From: Burkholderiales bacterium
GTDB taxonomy: Bacteria; Pseudomonadota; Gammaproteobacteria; Burkholderiales; SG8-39
Length of the DNA stretch: 5,798 bases
Direction: 5' to 3'
Assembly: GCA_027457185.1 (NCBI GenBank)
Contig: DAIDTN010000206.1
Coordinates: 1 to 5,798, forward strand
Under the pieces are notes generated by a model that was given only the letters and a program-made list of their open reading frames with translations, did not search any database and was not told the DNA's origin. The translations under genes and the position numbers were made by a program. Below are positions 1-5,500 of the stretch, in pieces. Within the stretch, counting starts at the first letter, position 1; every line of letters starts with the position of its first letter.

Positions 1-781
1 AAACACGGCCGCAAGCGAGGCAGCAACGGCGGCAACGCCGGCGGCGGCGCAGGCGGCGGCGGCGGTGGCACAGACGGCGGCCAGTGCGGCAGGCGCCCAG
101 GCGTCCGCGGCGACGGCACAAGCGACGGTGGCGGTGGCTACGGTGGGCGGACAGGTGGCGCAGGCCGCGGCGGCGCAAGCGGCCGCAACCCAGGCGGTAG
201 TGCAGGCGCAGGCGGCGGTAGCGCAGGTGCAGGTGGCGACGACGGCCGGAACCCAGGCGTCAACGGCGACCACGGGAGCCGGCGCACAGGCGGCGGCGAG
301 CGCGGCCAACGCGGCGGCCAGTGCGGCCGGCGCCCAGGCGTCGGCGGCGACGGCGCAAGCGGCAGTAGCGATAGCGCAGGCGACCGGAACGACGGCGCAG
401 ATAGCGACGATACAGGCAGCGGCGACGCAGGCGACGACGCAGGCTCAGGCCGCGACGGCAGAGTCGCAGACGGCGGCCACGGCCGCAACCCAGGCGTCAT
501 CGGCGACGACTGCGGCGGCGGCGACTGCTGCTGCAGCGCAGGCTCAGACGGCGGCCCAGGCGGCTCAATCGACGGCGTCGCAAGCGACGAATACGGCGGC
601 GCAGGCGACGGCAGCAGTACCCGTGGTTGCACCTATAGTCGTACCGGCAGCAGCGCCGGCAGTCGCGCCGGTGGTGACTCCCGCAGCGCCCGCGCCGGTG
701 GCGACACCGACGGTGGCACCGCCGGCGATCGCGCCAACGGTCACGCCGCCGCCGATTCTGTGCGGCGGTAGTCCCTGCTAG
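1..781 (+). CDS. Ala/Gln/Thr-rich tandem-repeat protein, 5'-truncated by window edge
   Basis: The frame is open from the first base to the TAG at 779-781, so only the C-terminal ~259 residues are visible and the true start lies outside the window. The GTG at 65 is just an internal valine codon. The visible protein is almost entirely Ala, Gln, Thr, Ser, Val and Gly, with no Lys, Arg, Asp or His and only two Glu. Residues up to about codon 235 follow a 79-residue tandem repeat (see the repeat feature). After that comes a Pro/Val/Ala-rich tail of about 50 residues, a typical extended linker, ending ILCGGSPC with two cysteines. An intrinsic terminator follows 20 bp later. I do not recognise the gene. 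Its position beside an O-antigen ligase suggests a secreted or envelope role; some FecR-domain proteins of exopolysaccharide loci have low-complexity tails like this, but the diagnostic N-terminus is missing, so that is only a guess. A Gly/Asp-rich frame (1-771) is also open, but codon-level changes between repeats favour the Ala frame. Confidence 0.7.
   Translation, partial: NTAASEAATAATPAAAQAAAAVAQTAASAAGAQASAATAQATVAVATVGGQVAQAAAAQAAATQAVVQAQAAVAQVQVATTAGTQASTATTGAGAQAAASAANAAASAAGAQASAATAQAAVAIAQATGTTAQIATIQAAATQATTQAQAATAESQTAATAATQASSATTAAAATAAAAQAQTAAQAAQSTASQATNTAAQATAAVPVVAPIVVPAAAPAVAPVVTPAAPAPVATPTVAPPAIAPTVTPPPILCGGSPC
2..600 (+). repeat. 237-bp (79-codon) degenerate tandem repeat, at least two copies plus flanking partial copies
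   Basis: The segment starting CCAGTGCGGC at 81 recurs at 318, exactly 237 bp later. The protein motif AASAAGAQASAATAQA recurs 79 codons apart. Other landmarks keep the same offset: AAATQ, QAQ, TQAS and the TT that follows it. The first 21 codons of the window align with the end of the unit (E in place of Q in the TQAS position), so a further copy lies to the left. The stretch after about position 540 aligns weakly as a decayed third start. The period is an exact number of codons, so copy-number change keeps the reading frame. I aligned this by eye; a dot plot would fix the copy borders. Confidence 0.75.
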
Positions 782-800
782 CAGGGCGGAACCTTGTCCA

Positions 801-838
801 CAGGCCAGGCAGTGAAAGCTGCCCGGCCTGTTTCTTTT
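801..838 (+). terminator. Intrinsic terminator after the repeat protein
   Basis: A 12-bp stem (CAGGCCAGGCAG at 801-812 and CTGCCCGGCCTG at 819-830) has a single A/C mismatch and a 6-base loop (TGAAAG), followed by TTTCTTTT at 831-838. This is the classic Rho-independent form. It sits 20 bp after the repeat-protein stop and ends just before the ATG of the O-antigen ligase at 840, so it either isolates that gene or acts as an attenuator for read-through. Confidence 0.85.
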
Positions 839-839
839 C

Positions 840-2249
840 ATGAGCCCCGATTACGAACGACCATCGGCGAATCGCTGGCCGTTCGTCCTCTATCTCGCGC
901 TGATCGTGTGGGCGCCGATTCCGCTGGGGAGCAACCGGCCCTGGGCCTGGGCGATTCTCGAACTCTGGGTATTTGCGCTTGCGATCTGGTGGCTGTTCGA
1001 TTTTGCGCGGGGCAAGGCGCGCCTACCAGCCGCGTTCACCGGAGCATGGCCCGCGCTGCTCTGCGCTTCGCTATGGCTGGCTTACGTTTGGCTGCAACTG
1101 CTGCCGCTGCCGCTCGAACTGCTTAAACTTCTTTCGCCTGAGGCCGCGCGCGCGCACGCCGCCGCCACGTGGCCGGTTCCAATAAGCGCCGCGCCGCTGA
1201 CCCTGGATAGCTACGGGACGCTGGACGGCGCCTTGAAAAGTGCCGCATACGTGGCGTTTTTTGCGCTGAGCCTCGCCCTGCTCGATCGGCACGAGCGCAT
1301 CGCCGCAGCGGCATACACACTGGTCATATCAGGGTTCGCGCAAGCGATGTACGGCGGTCTGTCCGCGCTTTCCCACCCTGGCACGTCTGCGCTTGGTTCA
1401 TTTGCGAACCGCGATCACTTGGCGGGATACCTCGTCATGTGCCTGTCCACGGGGCTGGGTTTGCTGATTTCCAATCTGACCGGAGACGTCGCGCGCAGCT
1501 GGAAGCAGTTCTTCAGGAATATCATCGCCCTGATCCTGAGCCCGAGGATGCTGCTGCGCCTGGCGCTGGTGGTGATGGTGATCGCATTGGTGCTGACGCA
1601 CTCGCGCATGGGCAACACTTCGTTTTTCGTGAGCCTGTTGATTGCCGGCAGCGTCGGCCTGCTCCTGGCAAAGCGCGCGACCAAATCGATGGTGGTCCTG
1701 ATCGCGAGCCTGATCGTCATCGATATCTTCATCGTCGGCGCCTATTTCGGGGTGCAGAAAGTGCTGAACCGAATCGAACAGACAAAAATGCAAACCGAGA
1801 ATCGCCCCGACATCGCGCGCGATACGCTGCGAATGTGGAAGGTCTATTCGGTGTTCGGCTCGGGGCTGGGTTCGTTCCACGTGGTATTTCCGCGCTATTC
1901 GCGACAGGATCTGGGCGCGCTCTACACCCACGCGCACAACGATTATCTGGAGTTCGCCAGTGAAACCGGCGTCGTCGGAATCACGCTGCTCGGCCTGCTG
2001 GTGTTGACCTCGCTGCTGGCGGCATTGCGCGCGCAGATCCGCCGGCACGACCCGCTCATGCGCGGCATTTCCTTCGGCGCGCTGATGGCCATGATCGCGC
2101 TGGGTCAGCACAGCACGGTGGATTTCAATCTTCAGATCCCCTCGAATGCGCTGACGTTCATGCTGGTGCTCGCATTCGCCTGGATCTCCCTGTGTCACAG
2201 CTATCCCGGCAAATCGCAATCCTACGAACAGGCGCGGCAAGCACCGTAA
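840..2249 (+). CDS. O-antigen ligase / Wzy_C (WaaL-like) family membrane protein
   Basis: This is a 469-residue polytopic inner-membrane protein with about ten or more hydrophobic segments, starting with one around residues 14-55 that contains the APIPLGSNRPWAWA stretch common near the N-terminus of proteobacterial Wzy_C proteins. The large periplasmic loop runs from about residue 290 to 385 and includes GSGLGSF (340-346) and HAHNDYLE (364-371). H366-N367, nine residues, then GVVG match the H[NSQ]-X9-GXXG signature of WaaL-type ligases, with the His expected to be catalytic or substrate-binding. Such enzymes move undecaprenyl-linked glycans to lipid A core, or polymerise or transfer them to other acceptors; sequence alone does not separate WaaL, Wzy and protein O-oligosaccharyltransferase. 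ATG 840 is the only ordinary start upstream of the conserved N-terminus (in-frame TGA at 813), but it has no Shine-Dalgarno (SD) and directly follows a terminator. It converges with the FGE-like gene across about 42 bp. Confidence 0.92.
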   Translation: MSPDYERPSANRWPFVLYLALIVWAPIPLGSNRPWAWAILELWVFALAIWWLFDFARGKARLPAAFTGAWPALLCASLWLAYVWLQLLPLPLELLKLLSPEAARAHAAATWPVPISAAPLTLDSYGTLDGALKSAAYVAFFALSLALLDRHERIAAAAYTLVISGFAQAMYGGLSALSHPGTSALGSFANRDHLAGYLVMCLSTGLGLLISNLTGDVARSWKQFFRNIIALILSPRMLLRLALVVMVIALVLTHSRMGNTSFFVSLLIAGSVGLLLAKRATKSMVVLIASLIVIDIFIVGAYFGVQKVLNRIEQTKMQTENRPDIARDTLRMWKVYSVFGSGLGSFHVVFPRYSRQDLGALYTHAHNDYLEFASETGVVGITLLGLLVLTSLLAALRAQIRRHDPLMRGISFGALMAMIALGQHSTVDFNLQIPSNALTFMLVLAFAWISLCHSYPGKSQSYEQARQAP

Positions 2250-2291
2250 ATATGGTTCCGCGTCCGAGCGCCGCTGCTCCAGGCTCGCAAT

Positions 2292-3302
2292 CTAATCTGT
2301 CCTGGCGACACGGAATCCCATATAGAAATCGCGGTCGCCCGAACCAATGAGGAAGCGGAAGTCATAACTGACGAACGCCGGACTATCCACCCAGCCACCT
2401 CCGCGCAGCACGCTCTCGTTGCAATTCGAGCTGGTCCGATCACCGCCAACCGAGGGCGGACCGGTCTGCTCTGCGTTCCAGCAATCCTCGGTCCATTCCC
2501 AGGCATTGCCCAACATGTCGTACAAGCCGAACGCGTTCGGCGGATAGCTGCCGACCGGCGCGGTGTAAGCGTGGTGATCGTCGCAATCGTGGAATGTCCA
2601 GCTCGCGGCGATACCCGGCACATCGCGCTTTGCGCTCGCATCGGCCACGTTGGCGTAACGGCAGGCTGCGCTCGTGTCATCGCCCCAGGGGCGGGACCCT
2701 TGCGCGCCCGCGCGCGCAGCGTATTCCCACTCCGCCTCGGTAGGCAAGCGATAGGGTTTGCCCGTTTTCTTAGTCAGCCATTCGGTATACGCCTTGGCGT
2801 CGTACCAGTTGACGCAGACCACCGGATCCCTGTCCGTTTGCGCGAAGCCCGGATGGCGCCAGTCCTTGGATGCATCCTGCACGTACATGCTGCCGTTCCA
2901 GGCAAAGCATCCGCCGCTGGTGGAATGCCCGCTTTCCCGCACGAAACGCGCGAACTGGGCCTTGGTGACTTCGTATCTGCCCACGCCGATCGCCCTCGGC
3001 ATCACCAGGGAACGCGGCGGCGCGTCCGTACTCATCGGCGCCGCCTCGCTTTCGGGCGAGCGTATGCTGAGGGTCCCCGGCGGGATCACCACCATCTCCG
3101 GACAATCGGCACAGTCGCGAAACACCGTCCCCGGCGCGAGGTCCTGCAAATGCTTGTCTTGCAGCGTGGACTGCGGCGTCTGCACCGCCGCTCGCGTAGC
3201 CCCAGGATCGCGCTGTCGCGCAAGCAGGGGCGAACTGAGTGCGAGCAACAGCGCGGCGAATACGAAGCGGAGAATACCGGCACACACGGCGGTTACCCTC
3301 AT
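2292..3302 (-). CDS. Secreted formylglycine-generating-enzyme-like (SUMF1/FGE-sulfatase domain) protein
   Basis: This is a 336-residue protein from the ATG at 3302. That start has an AAGG five bases upstream and gives a clean signal peptide (Arg2, hydrophobic residues 8-22, likely cleavage after LLA near 28). An in-frame ATG at 3347 would add 15 polar residues ahead of it and has a poorer SD. The FGE-sulfatase domain spans about residues 62-335: CADCPEMVVIPPG near 64-76, RLPTEAEWEYAARAG (185-199), NAFGLYDMLGNAWEWTEDCW (256-275), VLRGGGW (298-304) and GFRVART (329-335). The copper-binding catalytic cysteines of true FGEs, expected 6 and 11 residues after the RGG arginine, are Asp306 and Val311, and the usual RGGS is RGGG. 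It is therefore unlikely to make formylglycine. Eight other cysteines after the signal peptide could form periplasmic disulfides. Related non-FGE members serve as ligand-binding or modifying proteins such as PvdO and EgtB types, so the role here is unknown. Confidence 0.88.
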   Translation of the reverse strand: MRVTAVCAGILRFVFAALLLALSSPLLARQRDPGATRAAVQTPQSTLQDKHLQDLAPGTVFRDCADCPEMVVIPPGTLSIRSPESEAAPMSTDAPPRSLVMPRAIGVGRYEVTKAQFARFVRESGHSTSGGCFAWNGSMYVQDASKDWRHPGFAQTDRDPVVCVNWYDAKAYTEWLTKKTGKPYRLPTEAEWEYAARAGAQGSRPWGDDTSAACRYANVADASAKRDVPGIAASWTFHDCDDHHAYTAPVGSYPPNAFGLYDMLGNAWEWTEDCWNAEQTGPPSVGGDRTSSNCNESVLRGGGWVDSPAFVSYDFRFLIGSGDRDFYMGFRVARTD

Positions 3303-3364
3303 ATGAGCCTTGCATACTTGACGCCGATGGAGCTTAAGCAGCAACATTCAGTCGTATCCGTTTA

Positions 3365-3607
3365 TCAACCCGGAGCCGCTATCTGGAAATAGACGGCCCG
3401 AAATATCAGAGGCAGGTCATTCGTGCGCAGGAAGCAATCCAGCGCCTCCTCGGGCTTGCACACCACCGGCTCGTTCTCGTTGAACGAGGTGTTCAGCACC
3501 ATCGGCACCACCGTCAGCTCGCGGAATGCCTCAATCAGCGCGTAGTCGCGCGGGTTAATGTCACGCTCCACGGTTCGATACCACCTCGAATCCGCTGTTT
3601 CTGCGCG
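3365..3607 (-). pseudogene. Carbamoyltransferase (NodU/CmcH family) C-terminal remnant
   Basis: The open stretch reads RWYRTVERDINPRDYALIEA, then FRELTVVPMVLNTSFNENEP and VVCKPEEALDCFLRT. The NTSFNENEPVVC...PEEALDCFLRT block is the hallmark of the C-terminal domain of NodU/CmcH O-carbamoyltransferases, which carbamoylate sugars or antibiotics and are common in polysaccharide loci. Full-length members are roughly 550-600 residues; here only about 80 codons remain, ending in TGA at 3365-3367, and the active-site N-terminal domain is absent. The frame is open back to codon 3607-3605, directly after the toxin stop TAA (3610-3608). A GTG at 3571 could start a 68-residue product, but a function is unlikely. 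The last ~18 residues (after FLRT) do not match the usual family ending, so the 3' end may be damaged too. Family identification is confident; non-functionality is inferred from length. Confidence 0.82.
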
Positions 3608-3916
3608 TTACCACTGCGACGGCGGTTTGCGCGAGGTATGAAAAACGCGCAGGATTTCGATACGCTGTTGGCGTACGCGATACGGGATCAGGTAATGAGT
3701 GTTGGCGACAGGCAATTCGCGGGTTCCTGGCACCCGGCCCGGTTGTCCCAGCCCGGGCTGGTGTTTCAGTAGCTCAACTGCGTGAACAATACGTGCGACG
3801 ACTTGTTGTGCGGCCTGCGGATTATCCTGTGCGATATACGTGGCTTCTTCGTCAAGATTAAGGAGTGCCTTGCGCAGCCAGGCGAGTTCCAGGGGCTTTA
3901 CGCCGGCTTGCGCCAT
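3608..3916 (-). CDS. Type II TA toxin, RelE/ParE family
   Basis: This is a 102-residue small basic protein with the ParE-like layout: two N-terminal helices (about residues 8-35 and 37-58, including LDEEATYIAQDNPQAA), then a beta-sheet part with GRVPGTREL, HYLIPYRV and RIEILRVFHTSRKPP. The VFHTSRKPP ending is common in this toxin subfamily. ParE-type members poison DNA gyrase, while RelE-type members cut mRNA; sequence at this level cannot decide, though ParE-like is favoured. ATG 3916 overlaps the upstream antitoxin gene by 19 bp, as usual for translationally coupled TA pairs, and an AAGG lies 10 bases upstream. The gene appears intact. Its stop codon is followed, in the same frame, by the carbamoyltransferase remnant. 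Confidence 0.9.
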   Translation of the reverse strand: MAQAGVKPLELAWLRKALLNLDEEATYIAQDNPQAAQQVVARIVHAVELLKHQPGLGQPGRVPGTRELPVANTHYLIPYRVRQQRIEILRVFHTSRKPPSQW

Positions 3917-4143
3917 TTGCCAAAAACCTTATTCGCTTCGGAGGGCTTCGCGAAGTCTCCCGCATCCGCTTCTTGCAGCGCGGTCTTAATTTCGCGAATC
4001 TGCCATTCATTAAGATCGACAAAAGCGCGAATAGCTTCGGCCGCGAGGAAGGACTTGCTGCGGTGGGTGGCATCGGCCAGATGATCCAGGCGCGCCTTCA
4101 CGGTCGCGTCGAGACGGATGGAAATCGTGGTGGATTCGGCCAT
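3898..4143 (-). CDS. Type II TA antitoxin, ribbon-helix-helix (CopG/ParD-like)
   Basis: This is an 81-residue protein starting MAESTTISIRLDATVKARLD. The first ~10 residues form the RHH DNA-binding beta strand (TTISIRL), followed by two helices to about residue 45. The C-terminal part (EWQIREIKTALQEADAGDF...KVFGKW) is the expected toxin-binding helix and tail. ATG 4143 is chosen because AAGGA (4154-4150) lies six bases upstream; the longer start at 4170 would fall inside the operator palindrome and add nine unlikely residues. It overlaps the toxin by 19 bp. It should neutralise the toxin and, with it, repress its own promoter through the palindrome at 4155-4180. Confidence 0.9.
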   Translation of the reverse strand: MAESTTISIRLDATVKARLDHLADATHRSKSFLAAEAIRAFVDLNEWQIREIKTALQEADAGDFAKPSEANKVFGKWRKPA

Positions 4144-4154
4144 GATGAGTCCTT

Positions 4155-4180
4155 GTGTCAGAATGCACACATTCTCACAC
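4155..4180 (-). promoter_or_regulatory. Palindromic operator of the 4143-3608 TA operon
   Basis: Arms GTGTCAGAATG (4155-4165) and CATTCTCACAC (4170-4180) are complementary at 10 of 11 positions around a CACA centre, ending directly against the SD of the antitoxin. RHH antitoxins characteristically bind such short inverted repeats to autoregulate. No clear -35/-10 pair is visible; the CATTCT arm could overlap a weak -10. Confidence 0.6.
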
Positions 4181-4283
4181 AGTGCTGTCGCCTATGCCAG
4201 CCAGATAGAAGGTGTGCGGAGCTTGCGTGTGCTCGGTGGTGGCATTCAGCAAGCGACGATTGACCCGACATTTGAGCAAACTT
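4181..4283. other. Intergenic spacer between the YdcF-family gene and the TA operator
   Basis: About 100 bp with no recognised gene. On the - strand one frame stays open from inside the YdcF-family 3' end to a TGA at 4177-4175, within the operator, and reads with a mixed, protein-like composition (for example HTQAPHTFYLAGIGDSTV). There is no ATG or SD, only a possible TTG at 4297. It may be gene debris or chance. Confidence 0.3.
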
Positions 4284-4313
4284 GCCGGTTGCTTCAAATC
4301 AAGCTCAACCGGC
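4284..4313 (-). terminator. Hairpin at the end of the YdcF-family gene, probable terminator
   Basis: Perfect 8-bp arms GCCGGTTG (4284-4291) and CAACCGGC (4306-4313) are extended inside by CTT/AAG with a small bulge. On the - strand the hairpin includes the TGA stop (4307-4305) of the YdcF-family gene. The following AAGTTTGCTC is only weakly T-rich, so termination is likely but may be incomplete. Confidence 0.5.
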
Positions 4314-5090
4314 GATTGCGCGCCGCATCCGGTACCACGCCGCGCCGACCCACTCGTGCAAGACGTAGCGCGACAAATCCAGCCCTTTCACCGTGGGCAC
4401 GAAGTCGGTCACGTTCAAGGGCGCGGACGCGCGGAAATCCATCGGCGCCGGCACCACCTTCAGTCCCGCGGCTTCGAACGCACGCGCCGCCCGTGGCATG
4501 TGAATCACGTCGGTCACCAGCACCACCGTCCTGATCTTTCCGCCGGCCAGCGCTTTCGCGACGTAGAGCGCGTTCTGGCGCGTATCGAAACTCTTGTCTT
4601 CGACCAGCGTCACGTGCCGCCCGAATCCGTTCTCGAGCAGATTCTTCATCAGATCGGCTTCGCCCAGCGCACCGCCGTCCGGGCTGCCGCCCGACCCCGC
4701 CAGCGGCAGTCCGGTACGGGCCGCCAGTTGCGCGGCGAACACCGTCCTGCGCAACGAGGCCCCGGAGAGCGCCTCGTGCTCCGGGTACTCCAGGGCGCCA
4801 AGGTGTCTCCCACCACCGAGCACCACGATCATCGACTTATCGGGCGCGAGGCCCTTGGCGATCCGCAGGTCCAGCGGCGGCCAGCGCGCCTCGAACGGCG
4901 CCGCAAGCTGGTAGGCCACCACTTTGAGCGTAAGCAGCGCGAACGCCAGGAGCGAGACCGCGGCCAGCCAGCGCGCCCAGCGGTGCGTTCTGCCCCAATA
5001 AAGTCCCGCCGCCAGCAGTACGATGAACACCCCCGGTGGGAGAATCATCGACGCGATCAGATTGGTCACGGACCAGACTATAGAATCCAT
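4305..5090 (-). CDS. YdcF/ElyC/SanA family (DUF218) envelope protein
   Basis: This 261-residue protein has two N-terminal membrane segments (about residues 11-31 and 40-60) followed by a DUF218 domain (about 86-235). Diagnostic stretches are SMIVVLGGG (86-94), GSGGSPDGG (132-140), FDTRQNA (168-174) and LVTDVIHMPRAARAFEAAGL (191-210), which form the Rossmann-like core with its conserved Asp/Thr and His positions. The two-helix anchor and length resemble E. coli ElyC, which affects peptidoglycan and envelope lipid-carrier metabolism; SanA is a shorter relative linked to envelope barrier function. The biochemical activity of the family is unsettled. ATG 5090 gives a natural short lead into the first helix, but no strong SD is seen. 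The gene lies between two TA modules on the same strand and ends in a hairpin at 4284-4313, suggesting an independent unit. Confidence 0.88.
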   Translation of the reverse strand: MDSIVWSVTNLIASMILPPGVFIVLLAAGLYWGRTHRWARWLAAVSLLAFALLTLKVVAYQLAAPFEARWPPLDLRIAKGLAPDKSMIVVLGGGRHLGALEYPEHEALSGASLRRTVFAAQLAARTGLPLAGSGGSPDGGALGEADLMKNLLENGFGRHVTLVEDKSFDTRQNALYVAKALAGGKIRTVVLVTDVIHMPRAARAFEAAGLKVVPAPMDFRASAPLNVTDFVPTVKGLDLSRYVLHEWVGAAWYRMRRAIAG

Positions 5091-5210
5091 AGCGGCTTAT
5101 TTTCGCACGGATGGCTGCGCCGAAGCTGCGCCCTTCAAGCCGCCGTCACAACTCCCGCAGCAATTGCAGCCAGGCTTTGAGCGCGATCCTTTTGTCGTAG
5201 CGCTCGCACG
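5091..5210. other. Intergenic spacer upstream of the YdcF-family gene
   Basis: This stretch lies between the broken toxin and the YdcF-family start and must hold that gene's promoter, but I see no convincing -35/-10. It contains a short direct repeat, GCTGCGCC at 5114-5121 and 5125-5132, and a - strand tail that reads ERYDKRIALKAWLQLLREL before a TGA at 5148-5146, possibly the end of a lost gene. Confidence 0.35.
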
Positions 5211-5500
5211 CTAGAACCCCGCTTCCCGTAGGTGACGCAACGCGAGGATGGATACCTGGCGGCTGTCAAAACGGTAGAGCACGTCGTACCCGCTTTCGCC
5301 GAAGTCGATCGGCCAAATGCGGTATTCCGGGTCAGACTCCGCGAAGGCGCGCCCAAGGCCGGACTGGGATTCCAGAATACGAACCTGGCTGCGTATCGCG
5401 CCAACGGCACGCCGTGCCGCGTCGGGATTCTTCGATGCAGGAATCGATACAGGCGCTGCCCGTCGGCCAGCGCCGGACCGGTCCAGATCAGCCGTGGCAT
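5211..5500 (-). pseudogene. ParE-type toxin gene broken by a single-base frameshift
   Basis: From ATG 5500 the frame reads MPRLIWTGPALADGQRLYRF L, a typical ParE-like start. Near 5438-5440 the coding sense jumps to another frame, which continues ASKNPDAARRAVGAIRSQV, then RILESQSGLGRAF, FGESGYDVLYRFDSRQVSIL and ends ALRHLREAGF at TAG 5213-5211. Adding one base after CT in the Leu codon joins the halves into a 96-residue ParE/RelE family toxin of normal length. As written, translation instead runs in the wrong frame to 5135 and makes a 121-residue chimera that lacks the toxin beta-sheet. No slippery heptamer is visible at the site, so programmed frameshifting is unlikely; real inactivation or an assembly/sequencing error are the options. 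The start overlaps the antitoxin gene by 13 bp. Confidence 0.85.

Noticed and set aside
138..632. Long Pro/Ser-rich frame on the - strand over the repeats
   Set aside because: It is the reverse complement of GCN-rich repeats, which rarely give stops; no SD, and the substitution pattern fits the + strand Ala frame.
1398..2240. 280-codon - strand frame inside the O-antigen ligase
   Set aside because: It is His/Gln/Arg-rich with no family resemblance, and lies antisense to a gene with clear family motifs; typical high-GC shadow.
2250..2291. Possible bidirectional terminator between the convergent genes
   Set aside because: Only a 5-bp CGAGC/GCTCG stem with a 13-base loop and no T-run on either strand.
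3303..3347. Longer start of the FGE-like protein at 3347
   Set aside because: It would put 15 polar residues ahead of a well-formed signal peptide and has a weaker SD; it cannot be ruled out.
2571..3392. 273-codon + strand frame opposite the FGE-like gene
   Set aside because: Composition is shadow-like and the - strand carries all FGE-domain motifs.
4144..4170. Longer antitoxin start at 4170
   Set aside because: It would lie inside the operator palindrome, with the good SD then inside the gene; ATG 4143 fits the family N-terminus.
4284..4313. Integron attC site near a TA cassette
   Set aside because: The hairpin arms do not match the RYYYAAC/GTTRRRY core sites, and it fits a terminator at a gene end better.
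4212..5180. 322-codon + strand frame opposite the YdcF-family gene
   Set aside because: It is Arg/His/Gln-rich shadow composition, while the - strand shows a full DUF218 domain.
5432..5446. Programmed -1 frameshift in the toxin
   Set aside because: No slippery heptamer and no stimulatory structure seen at the shift point; TA toxins are not known to use this.
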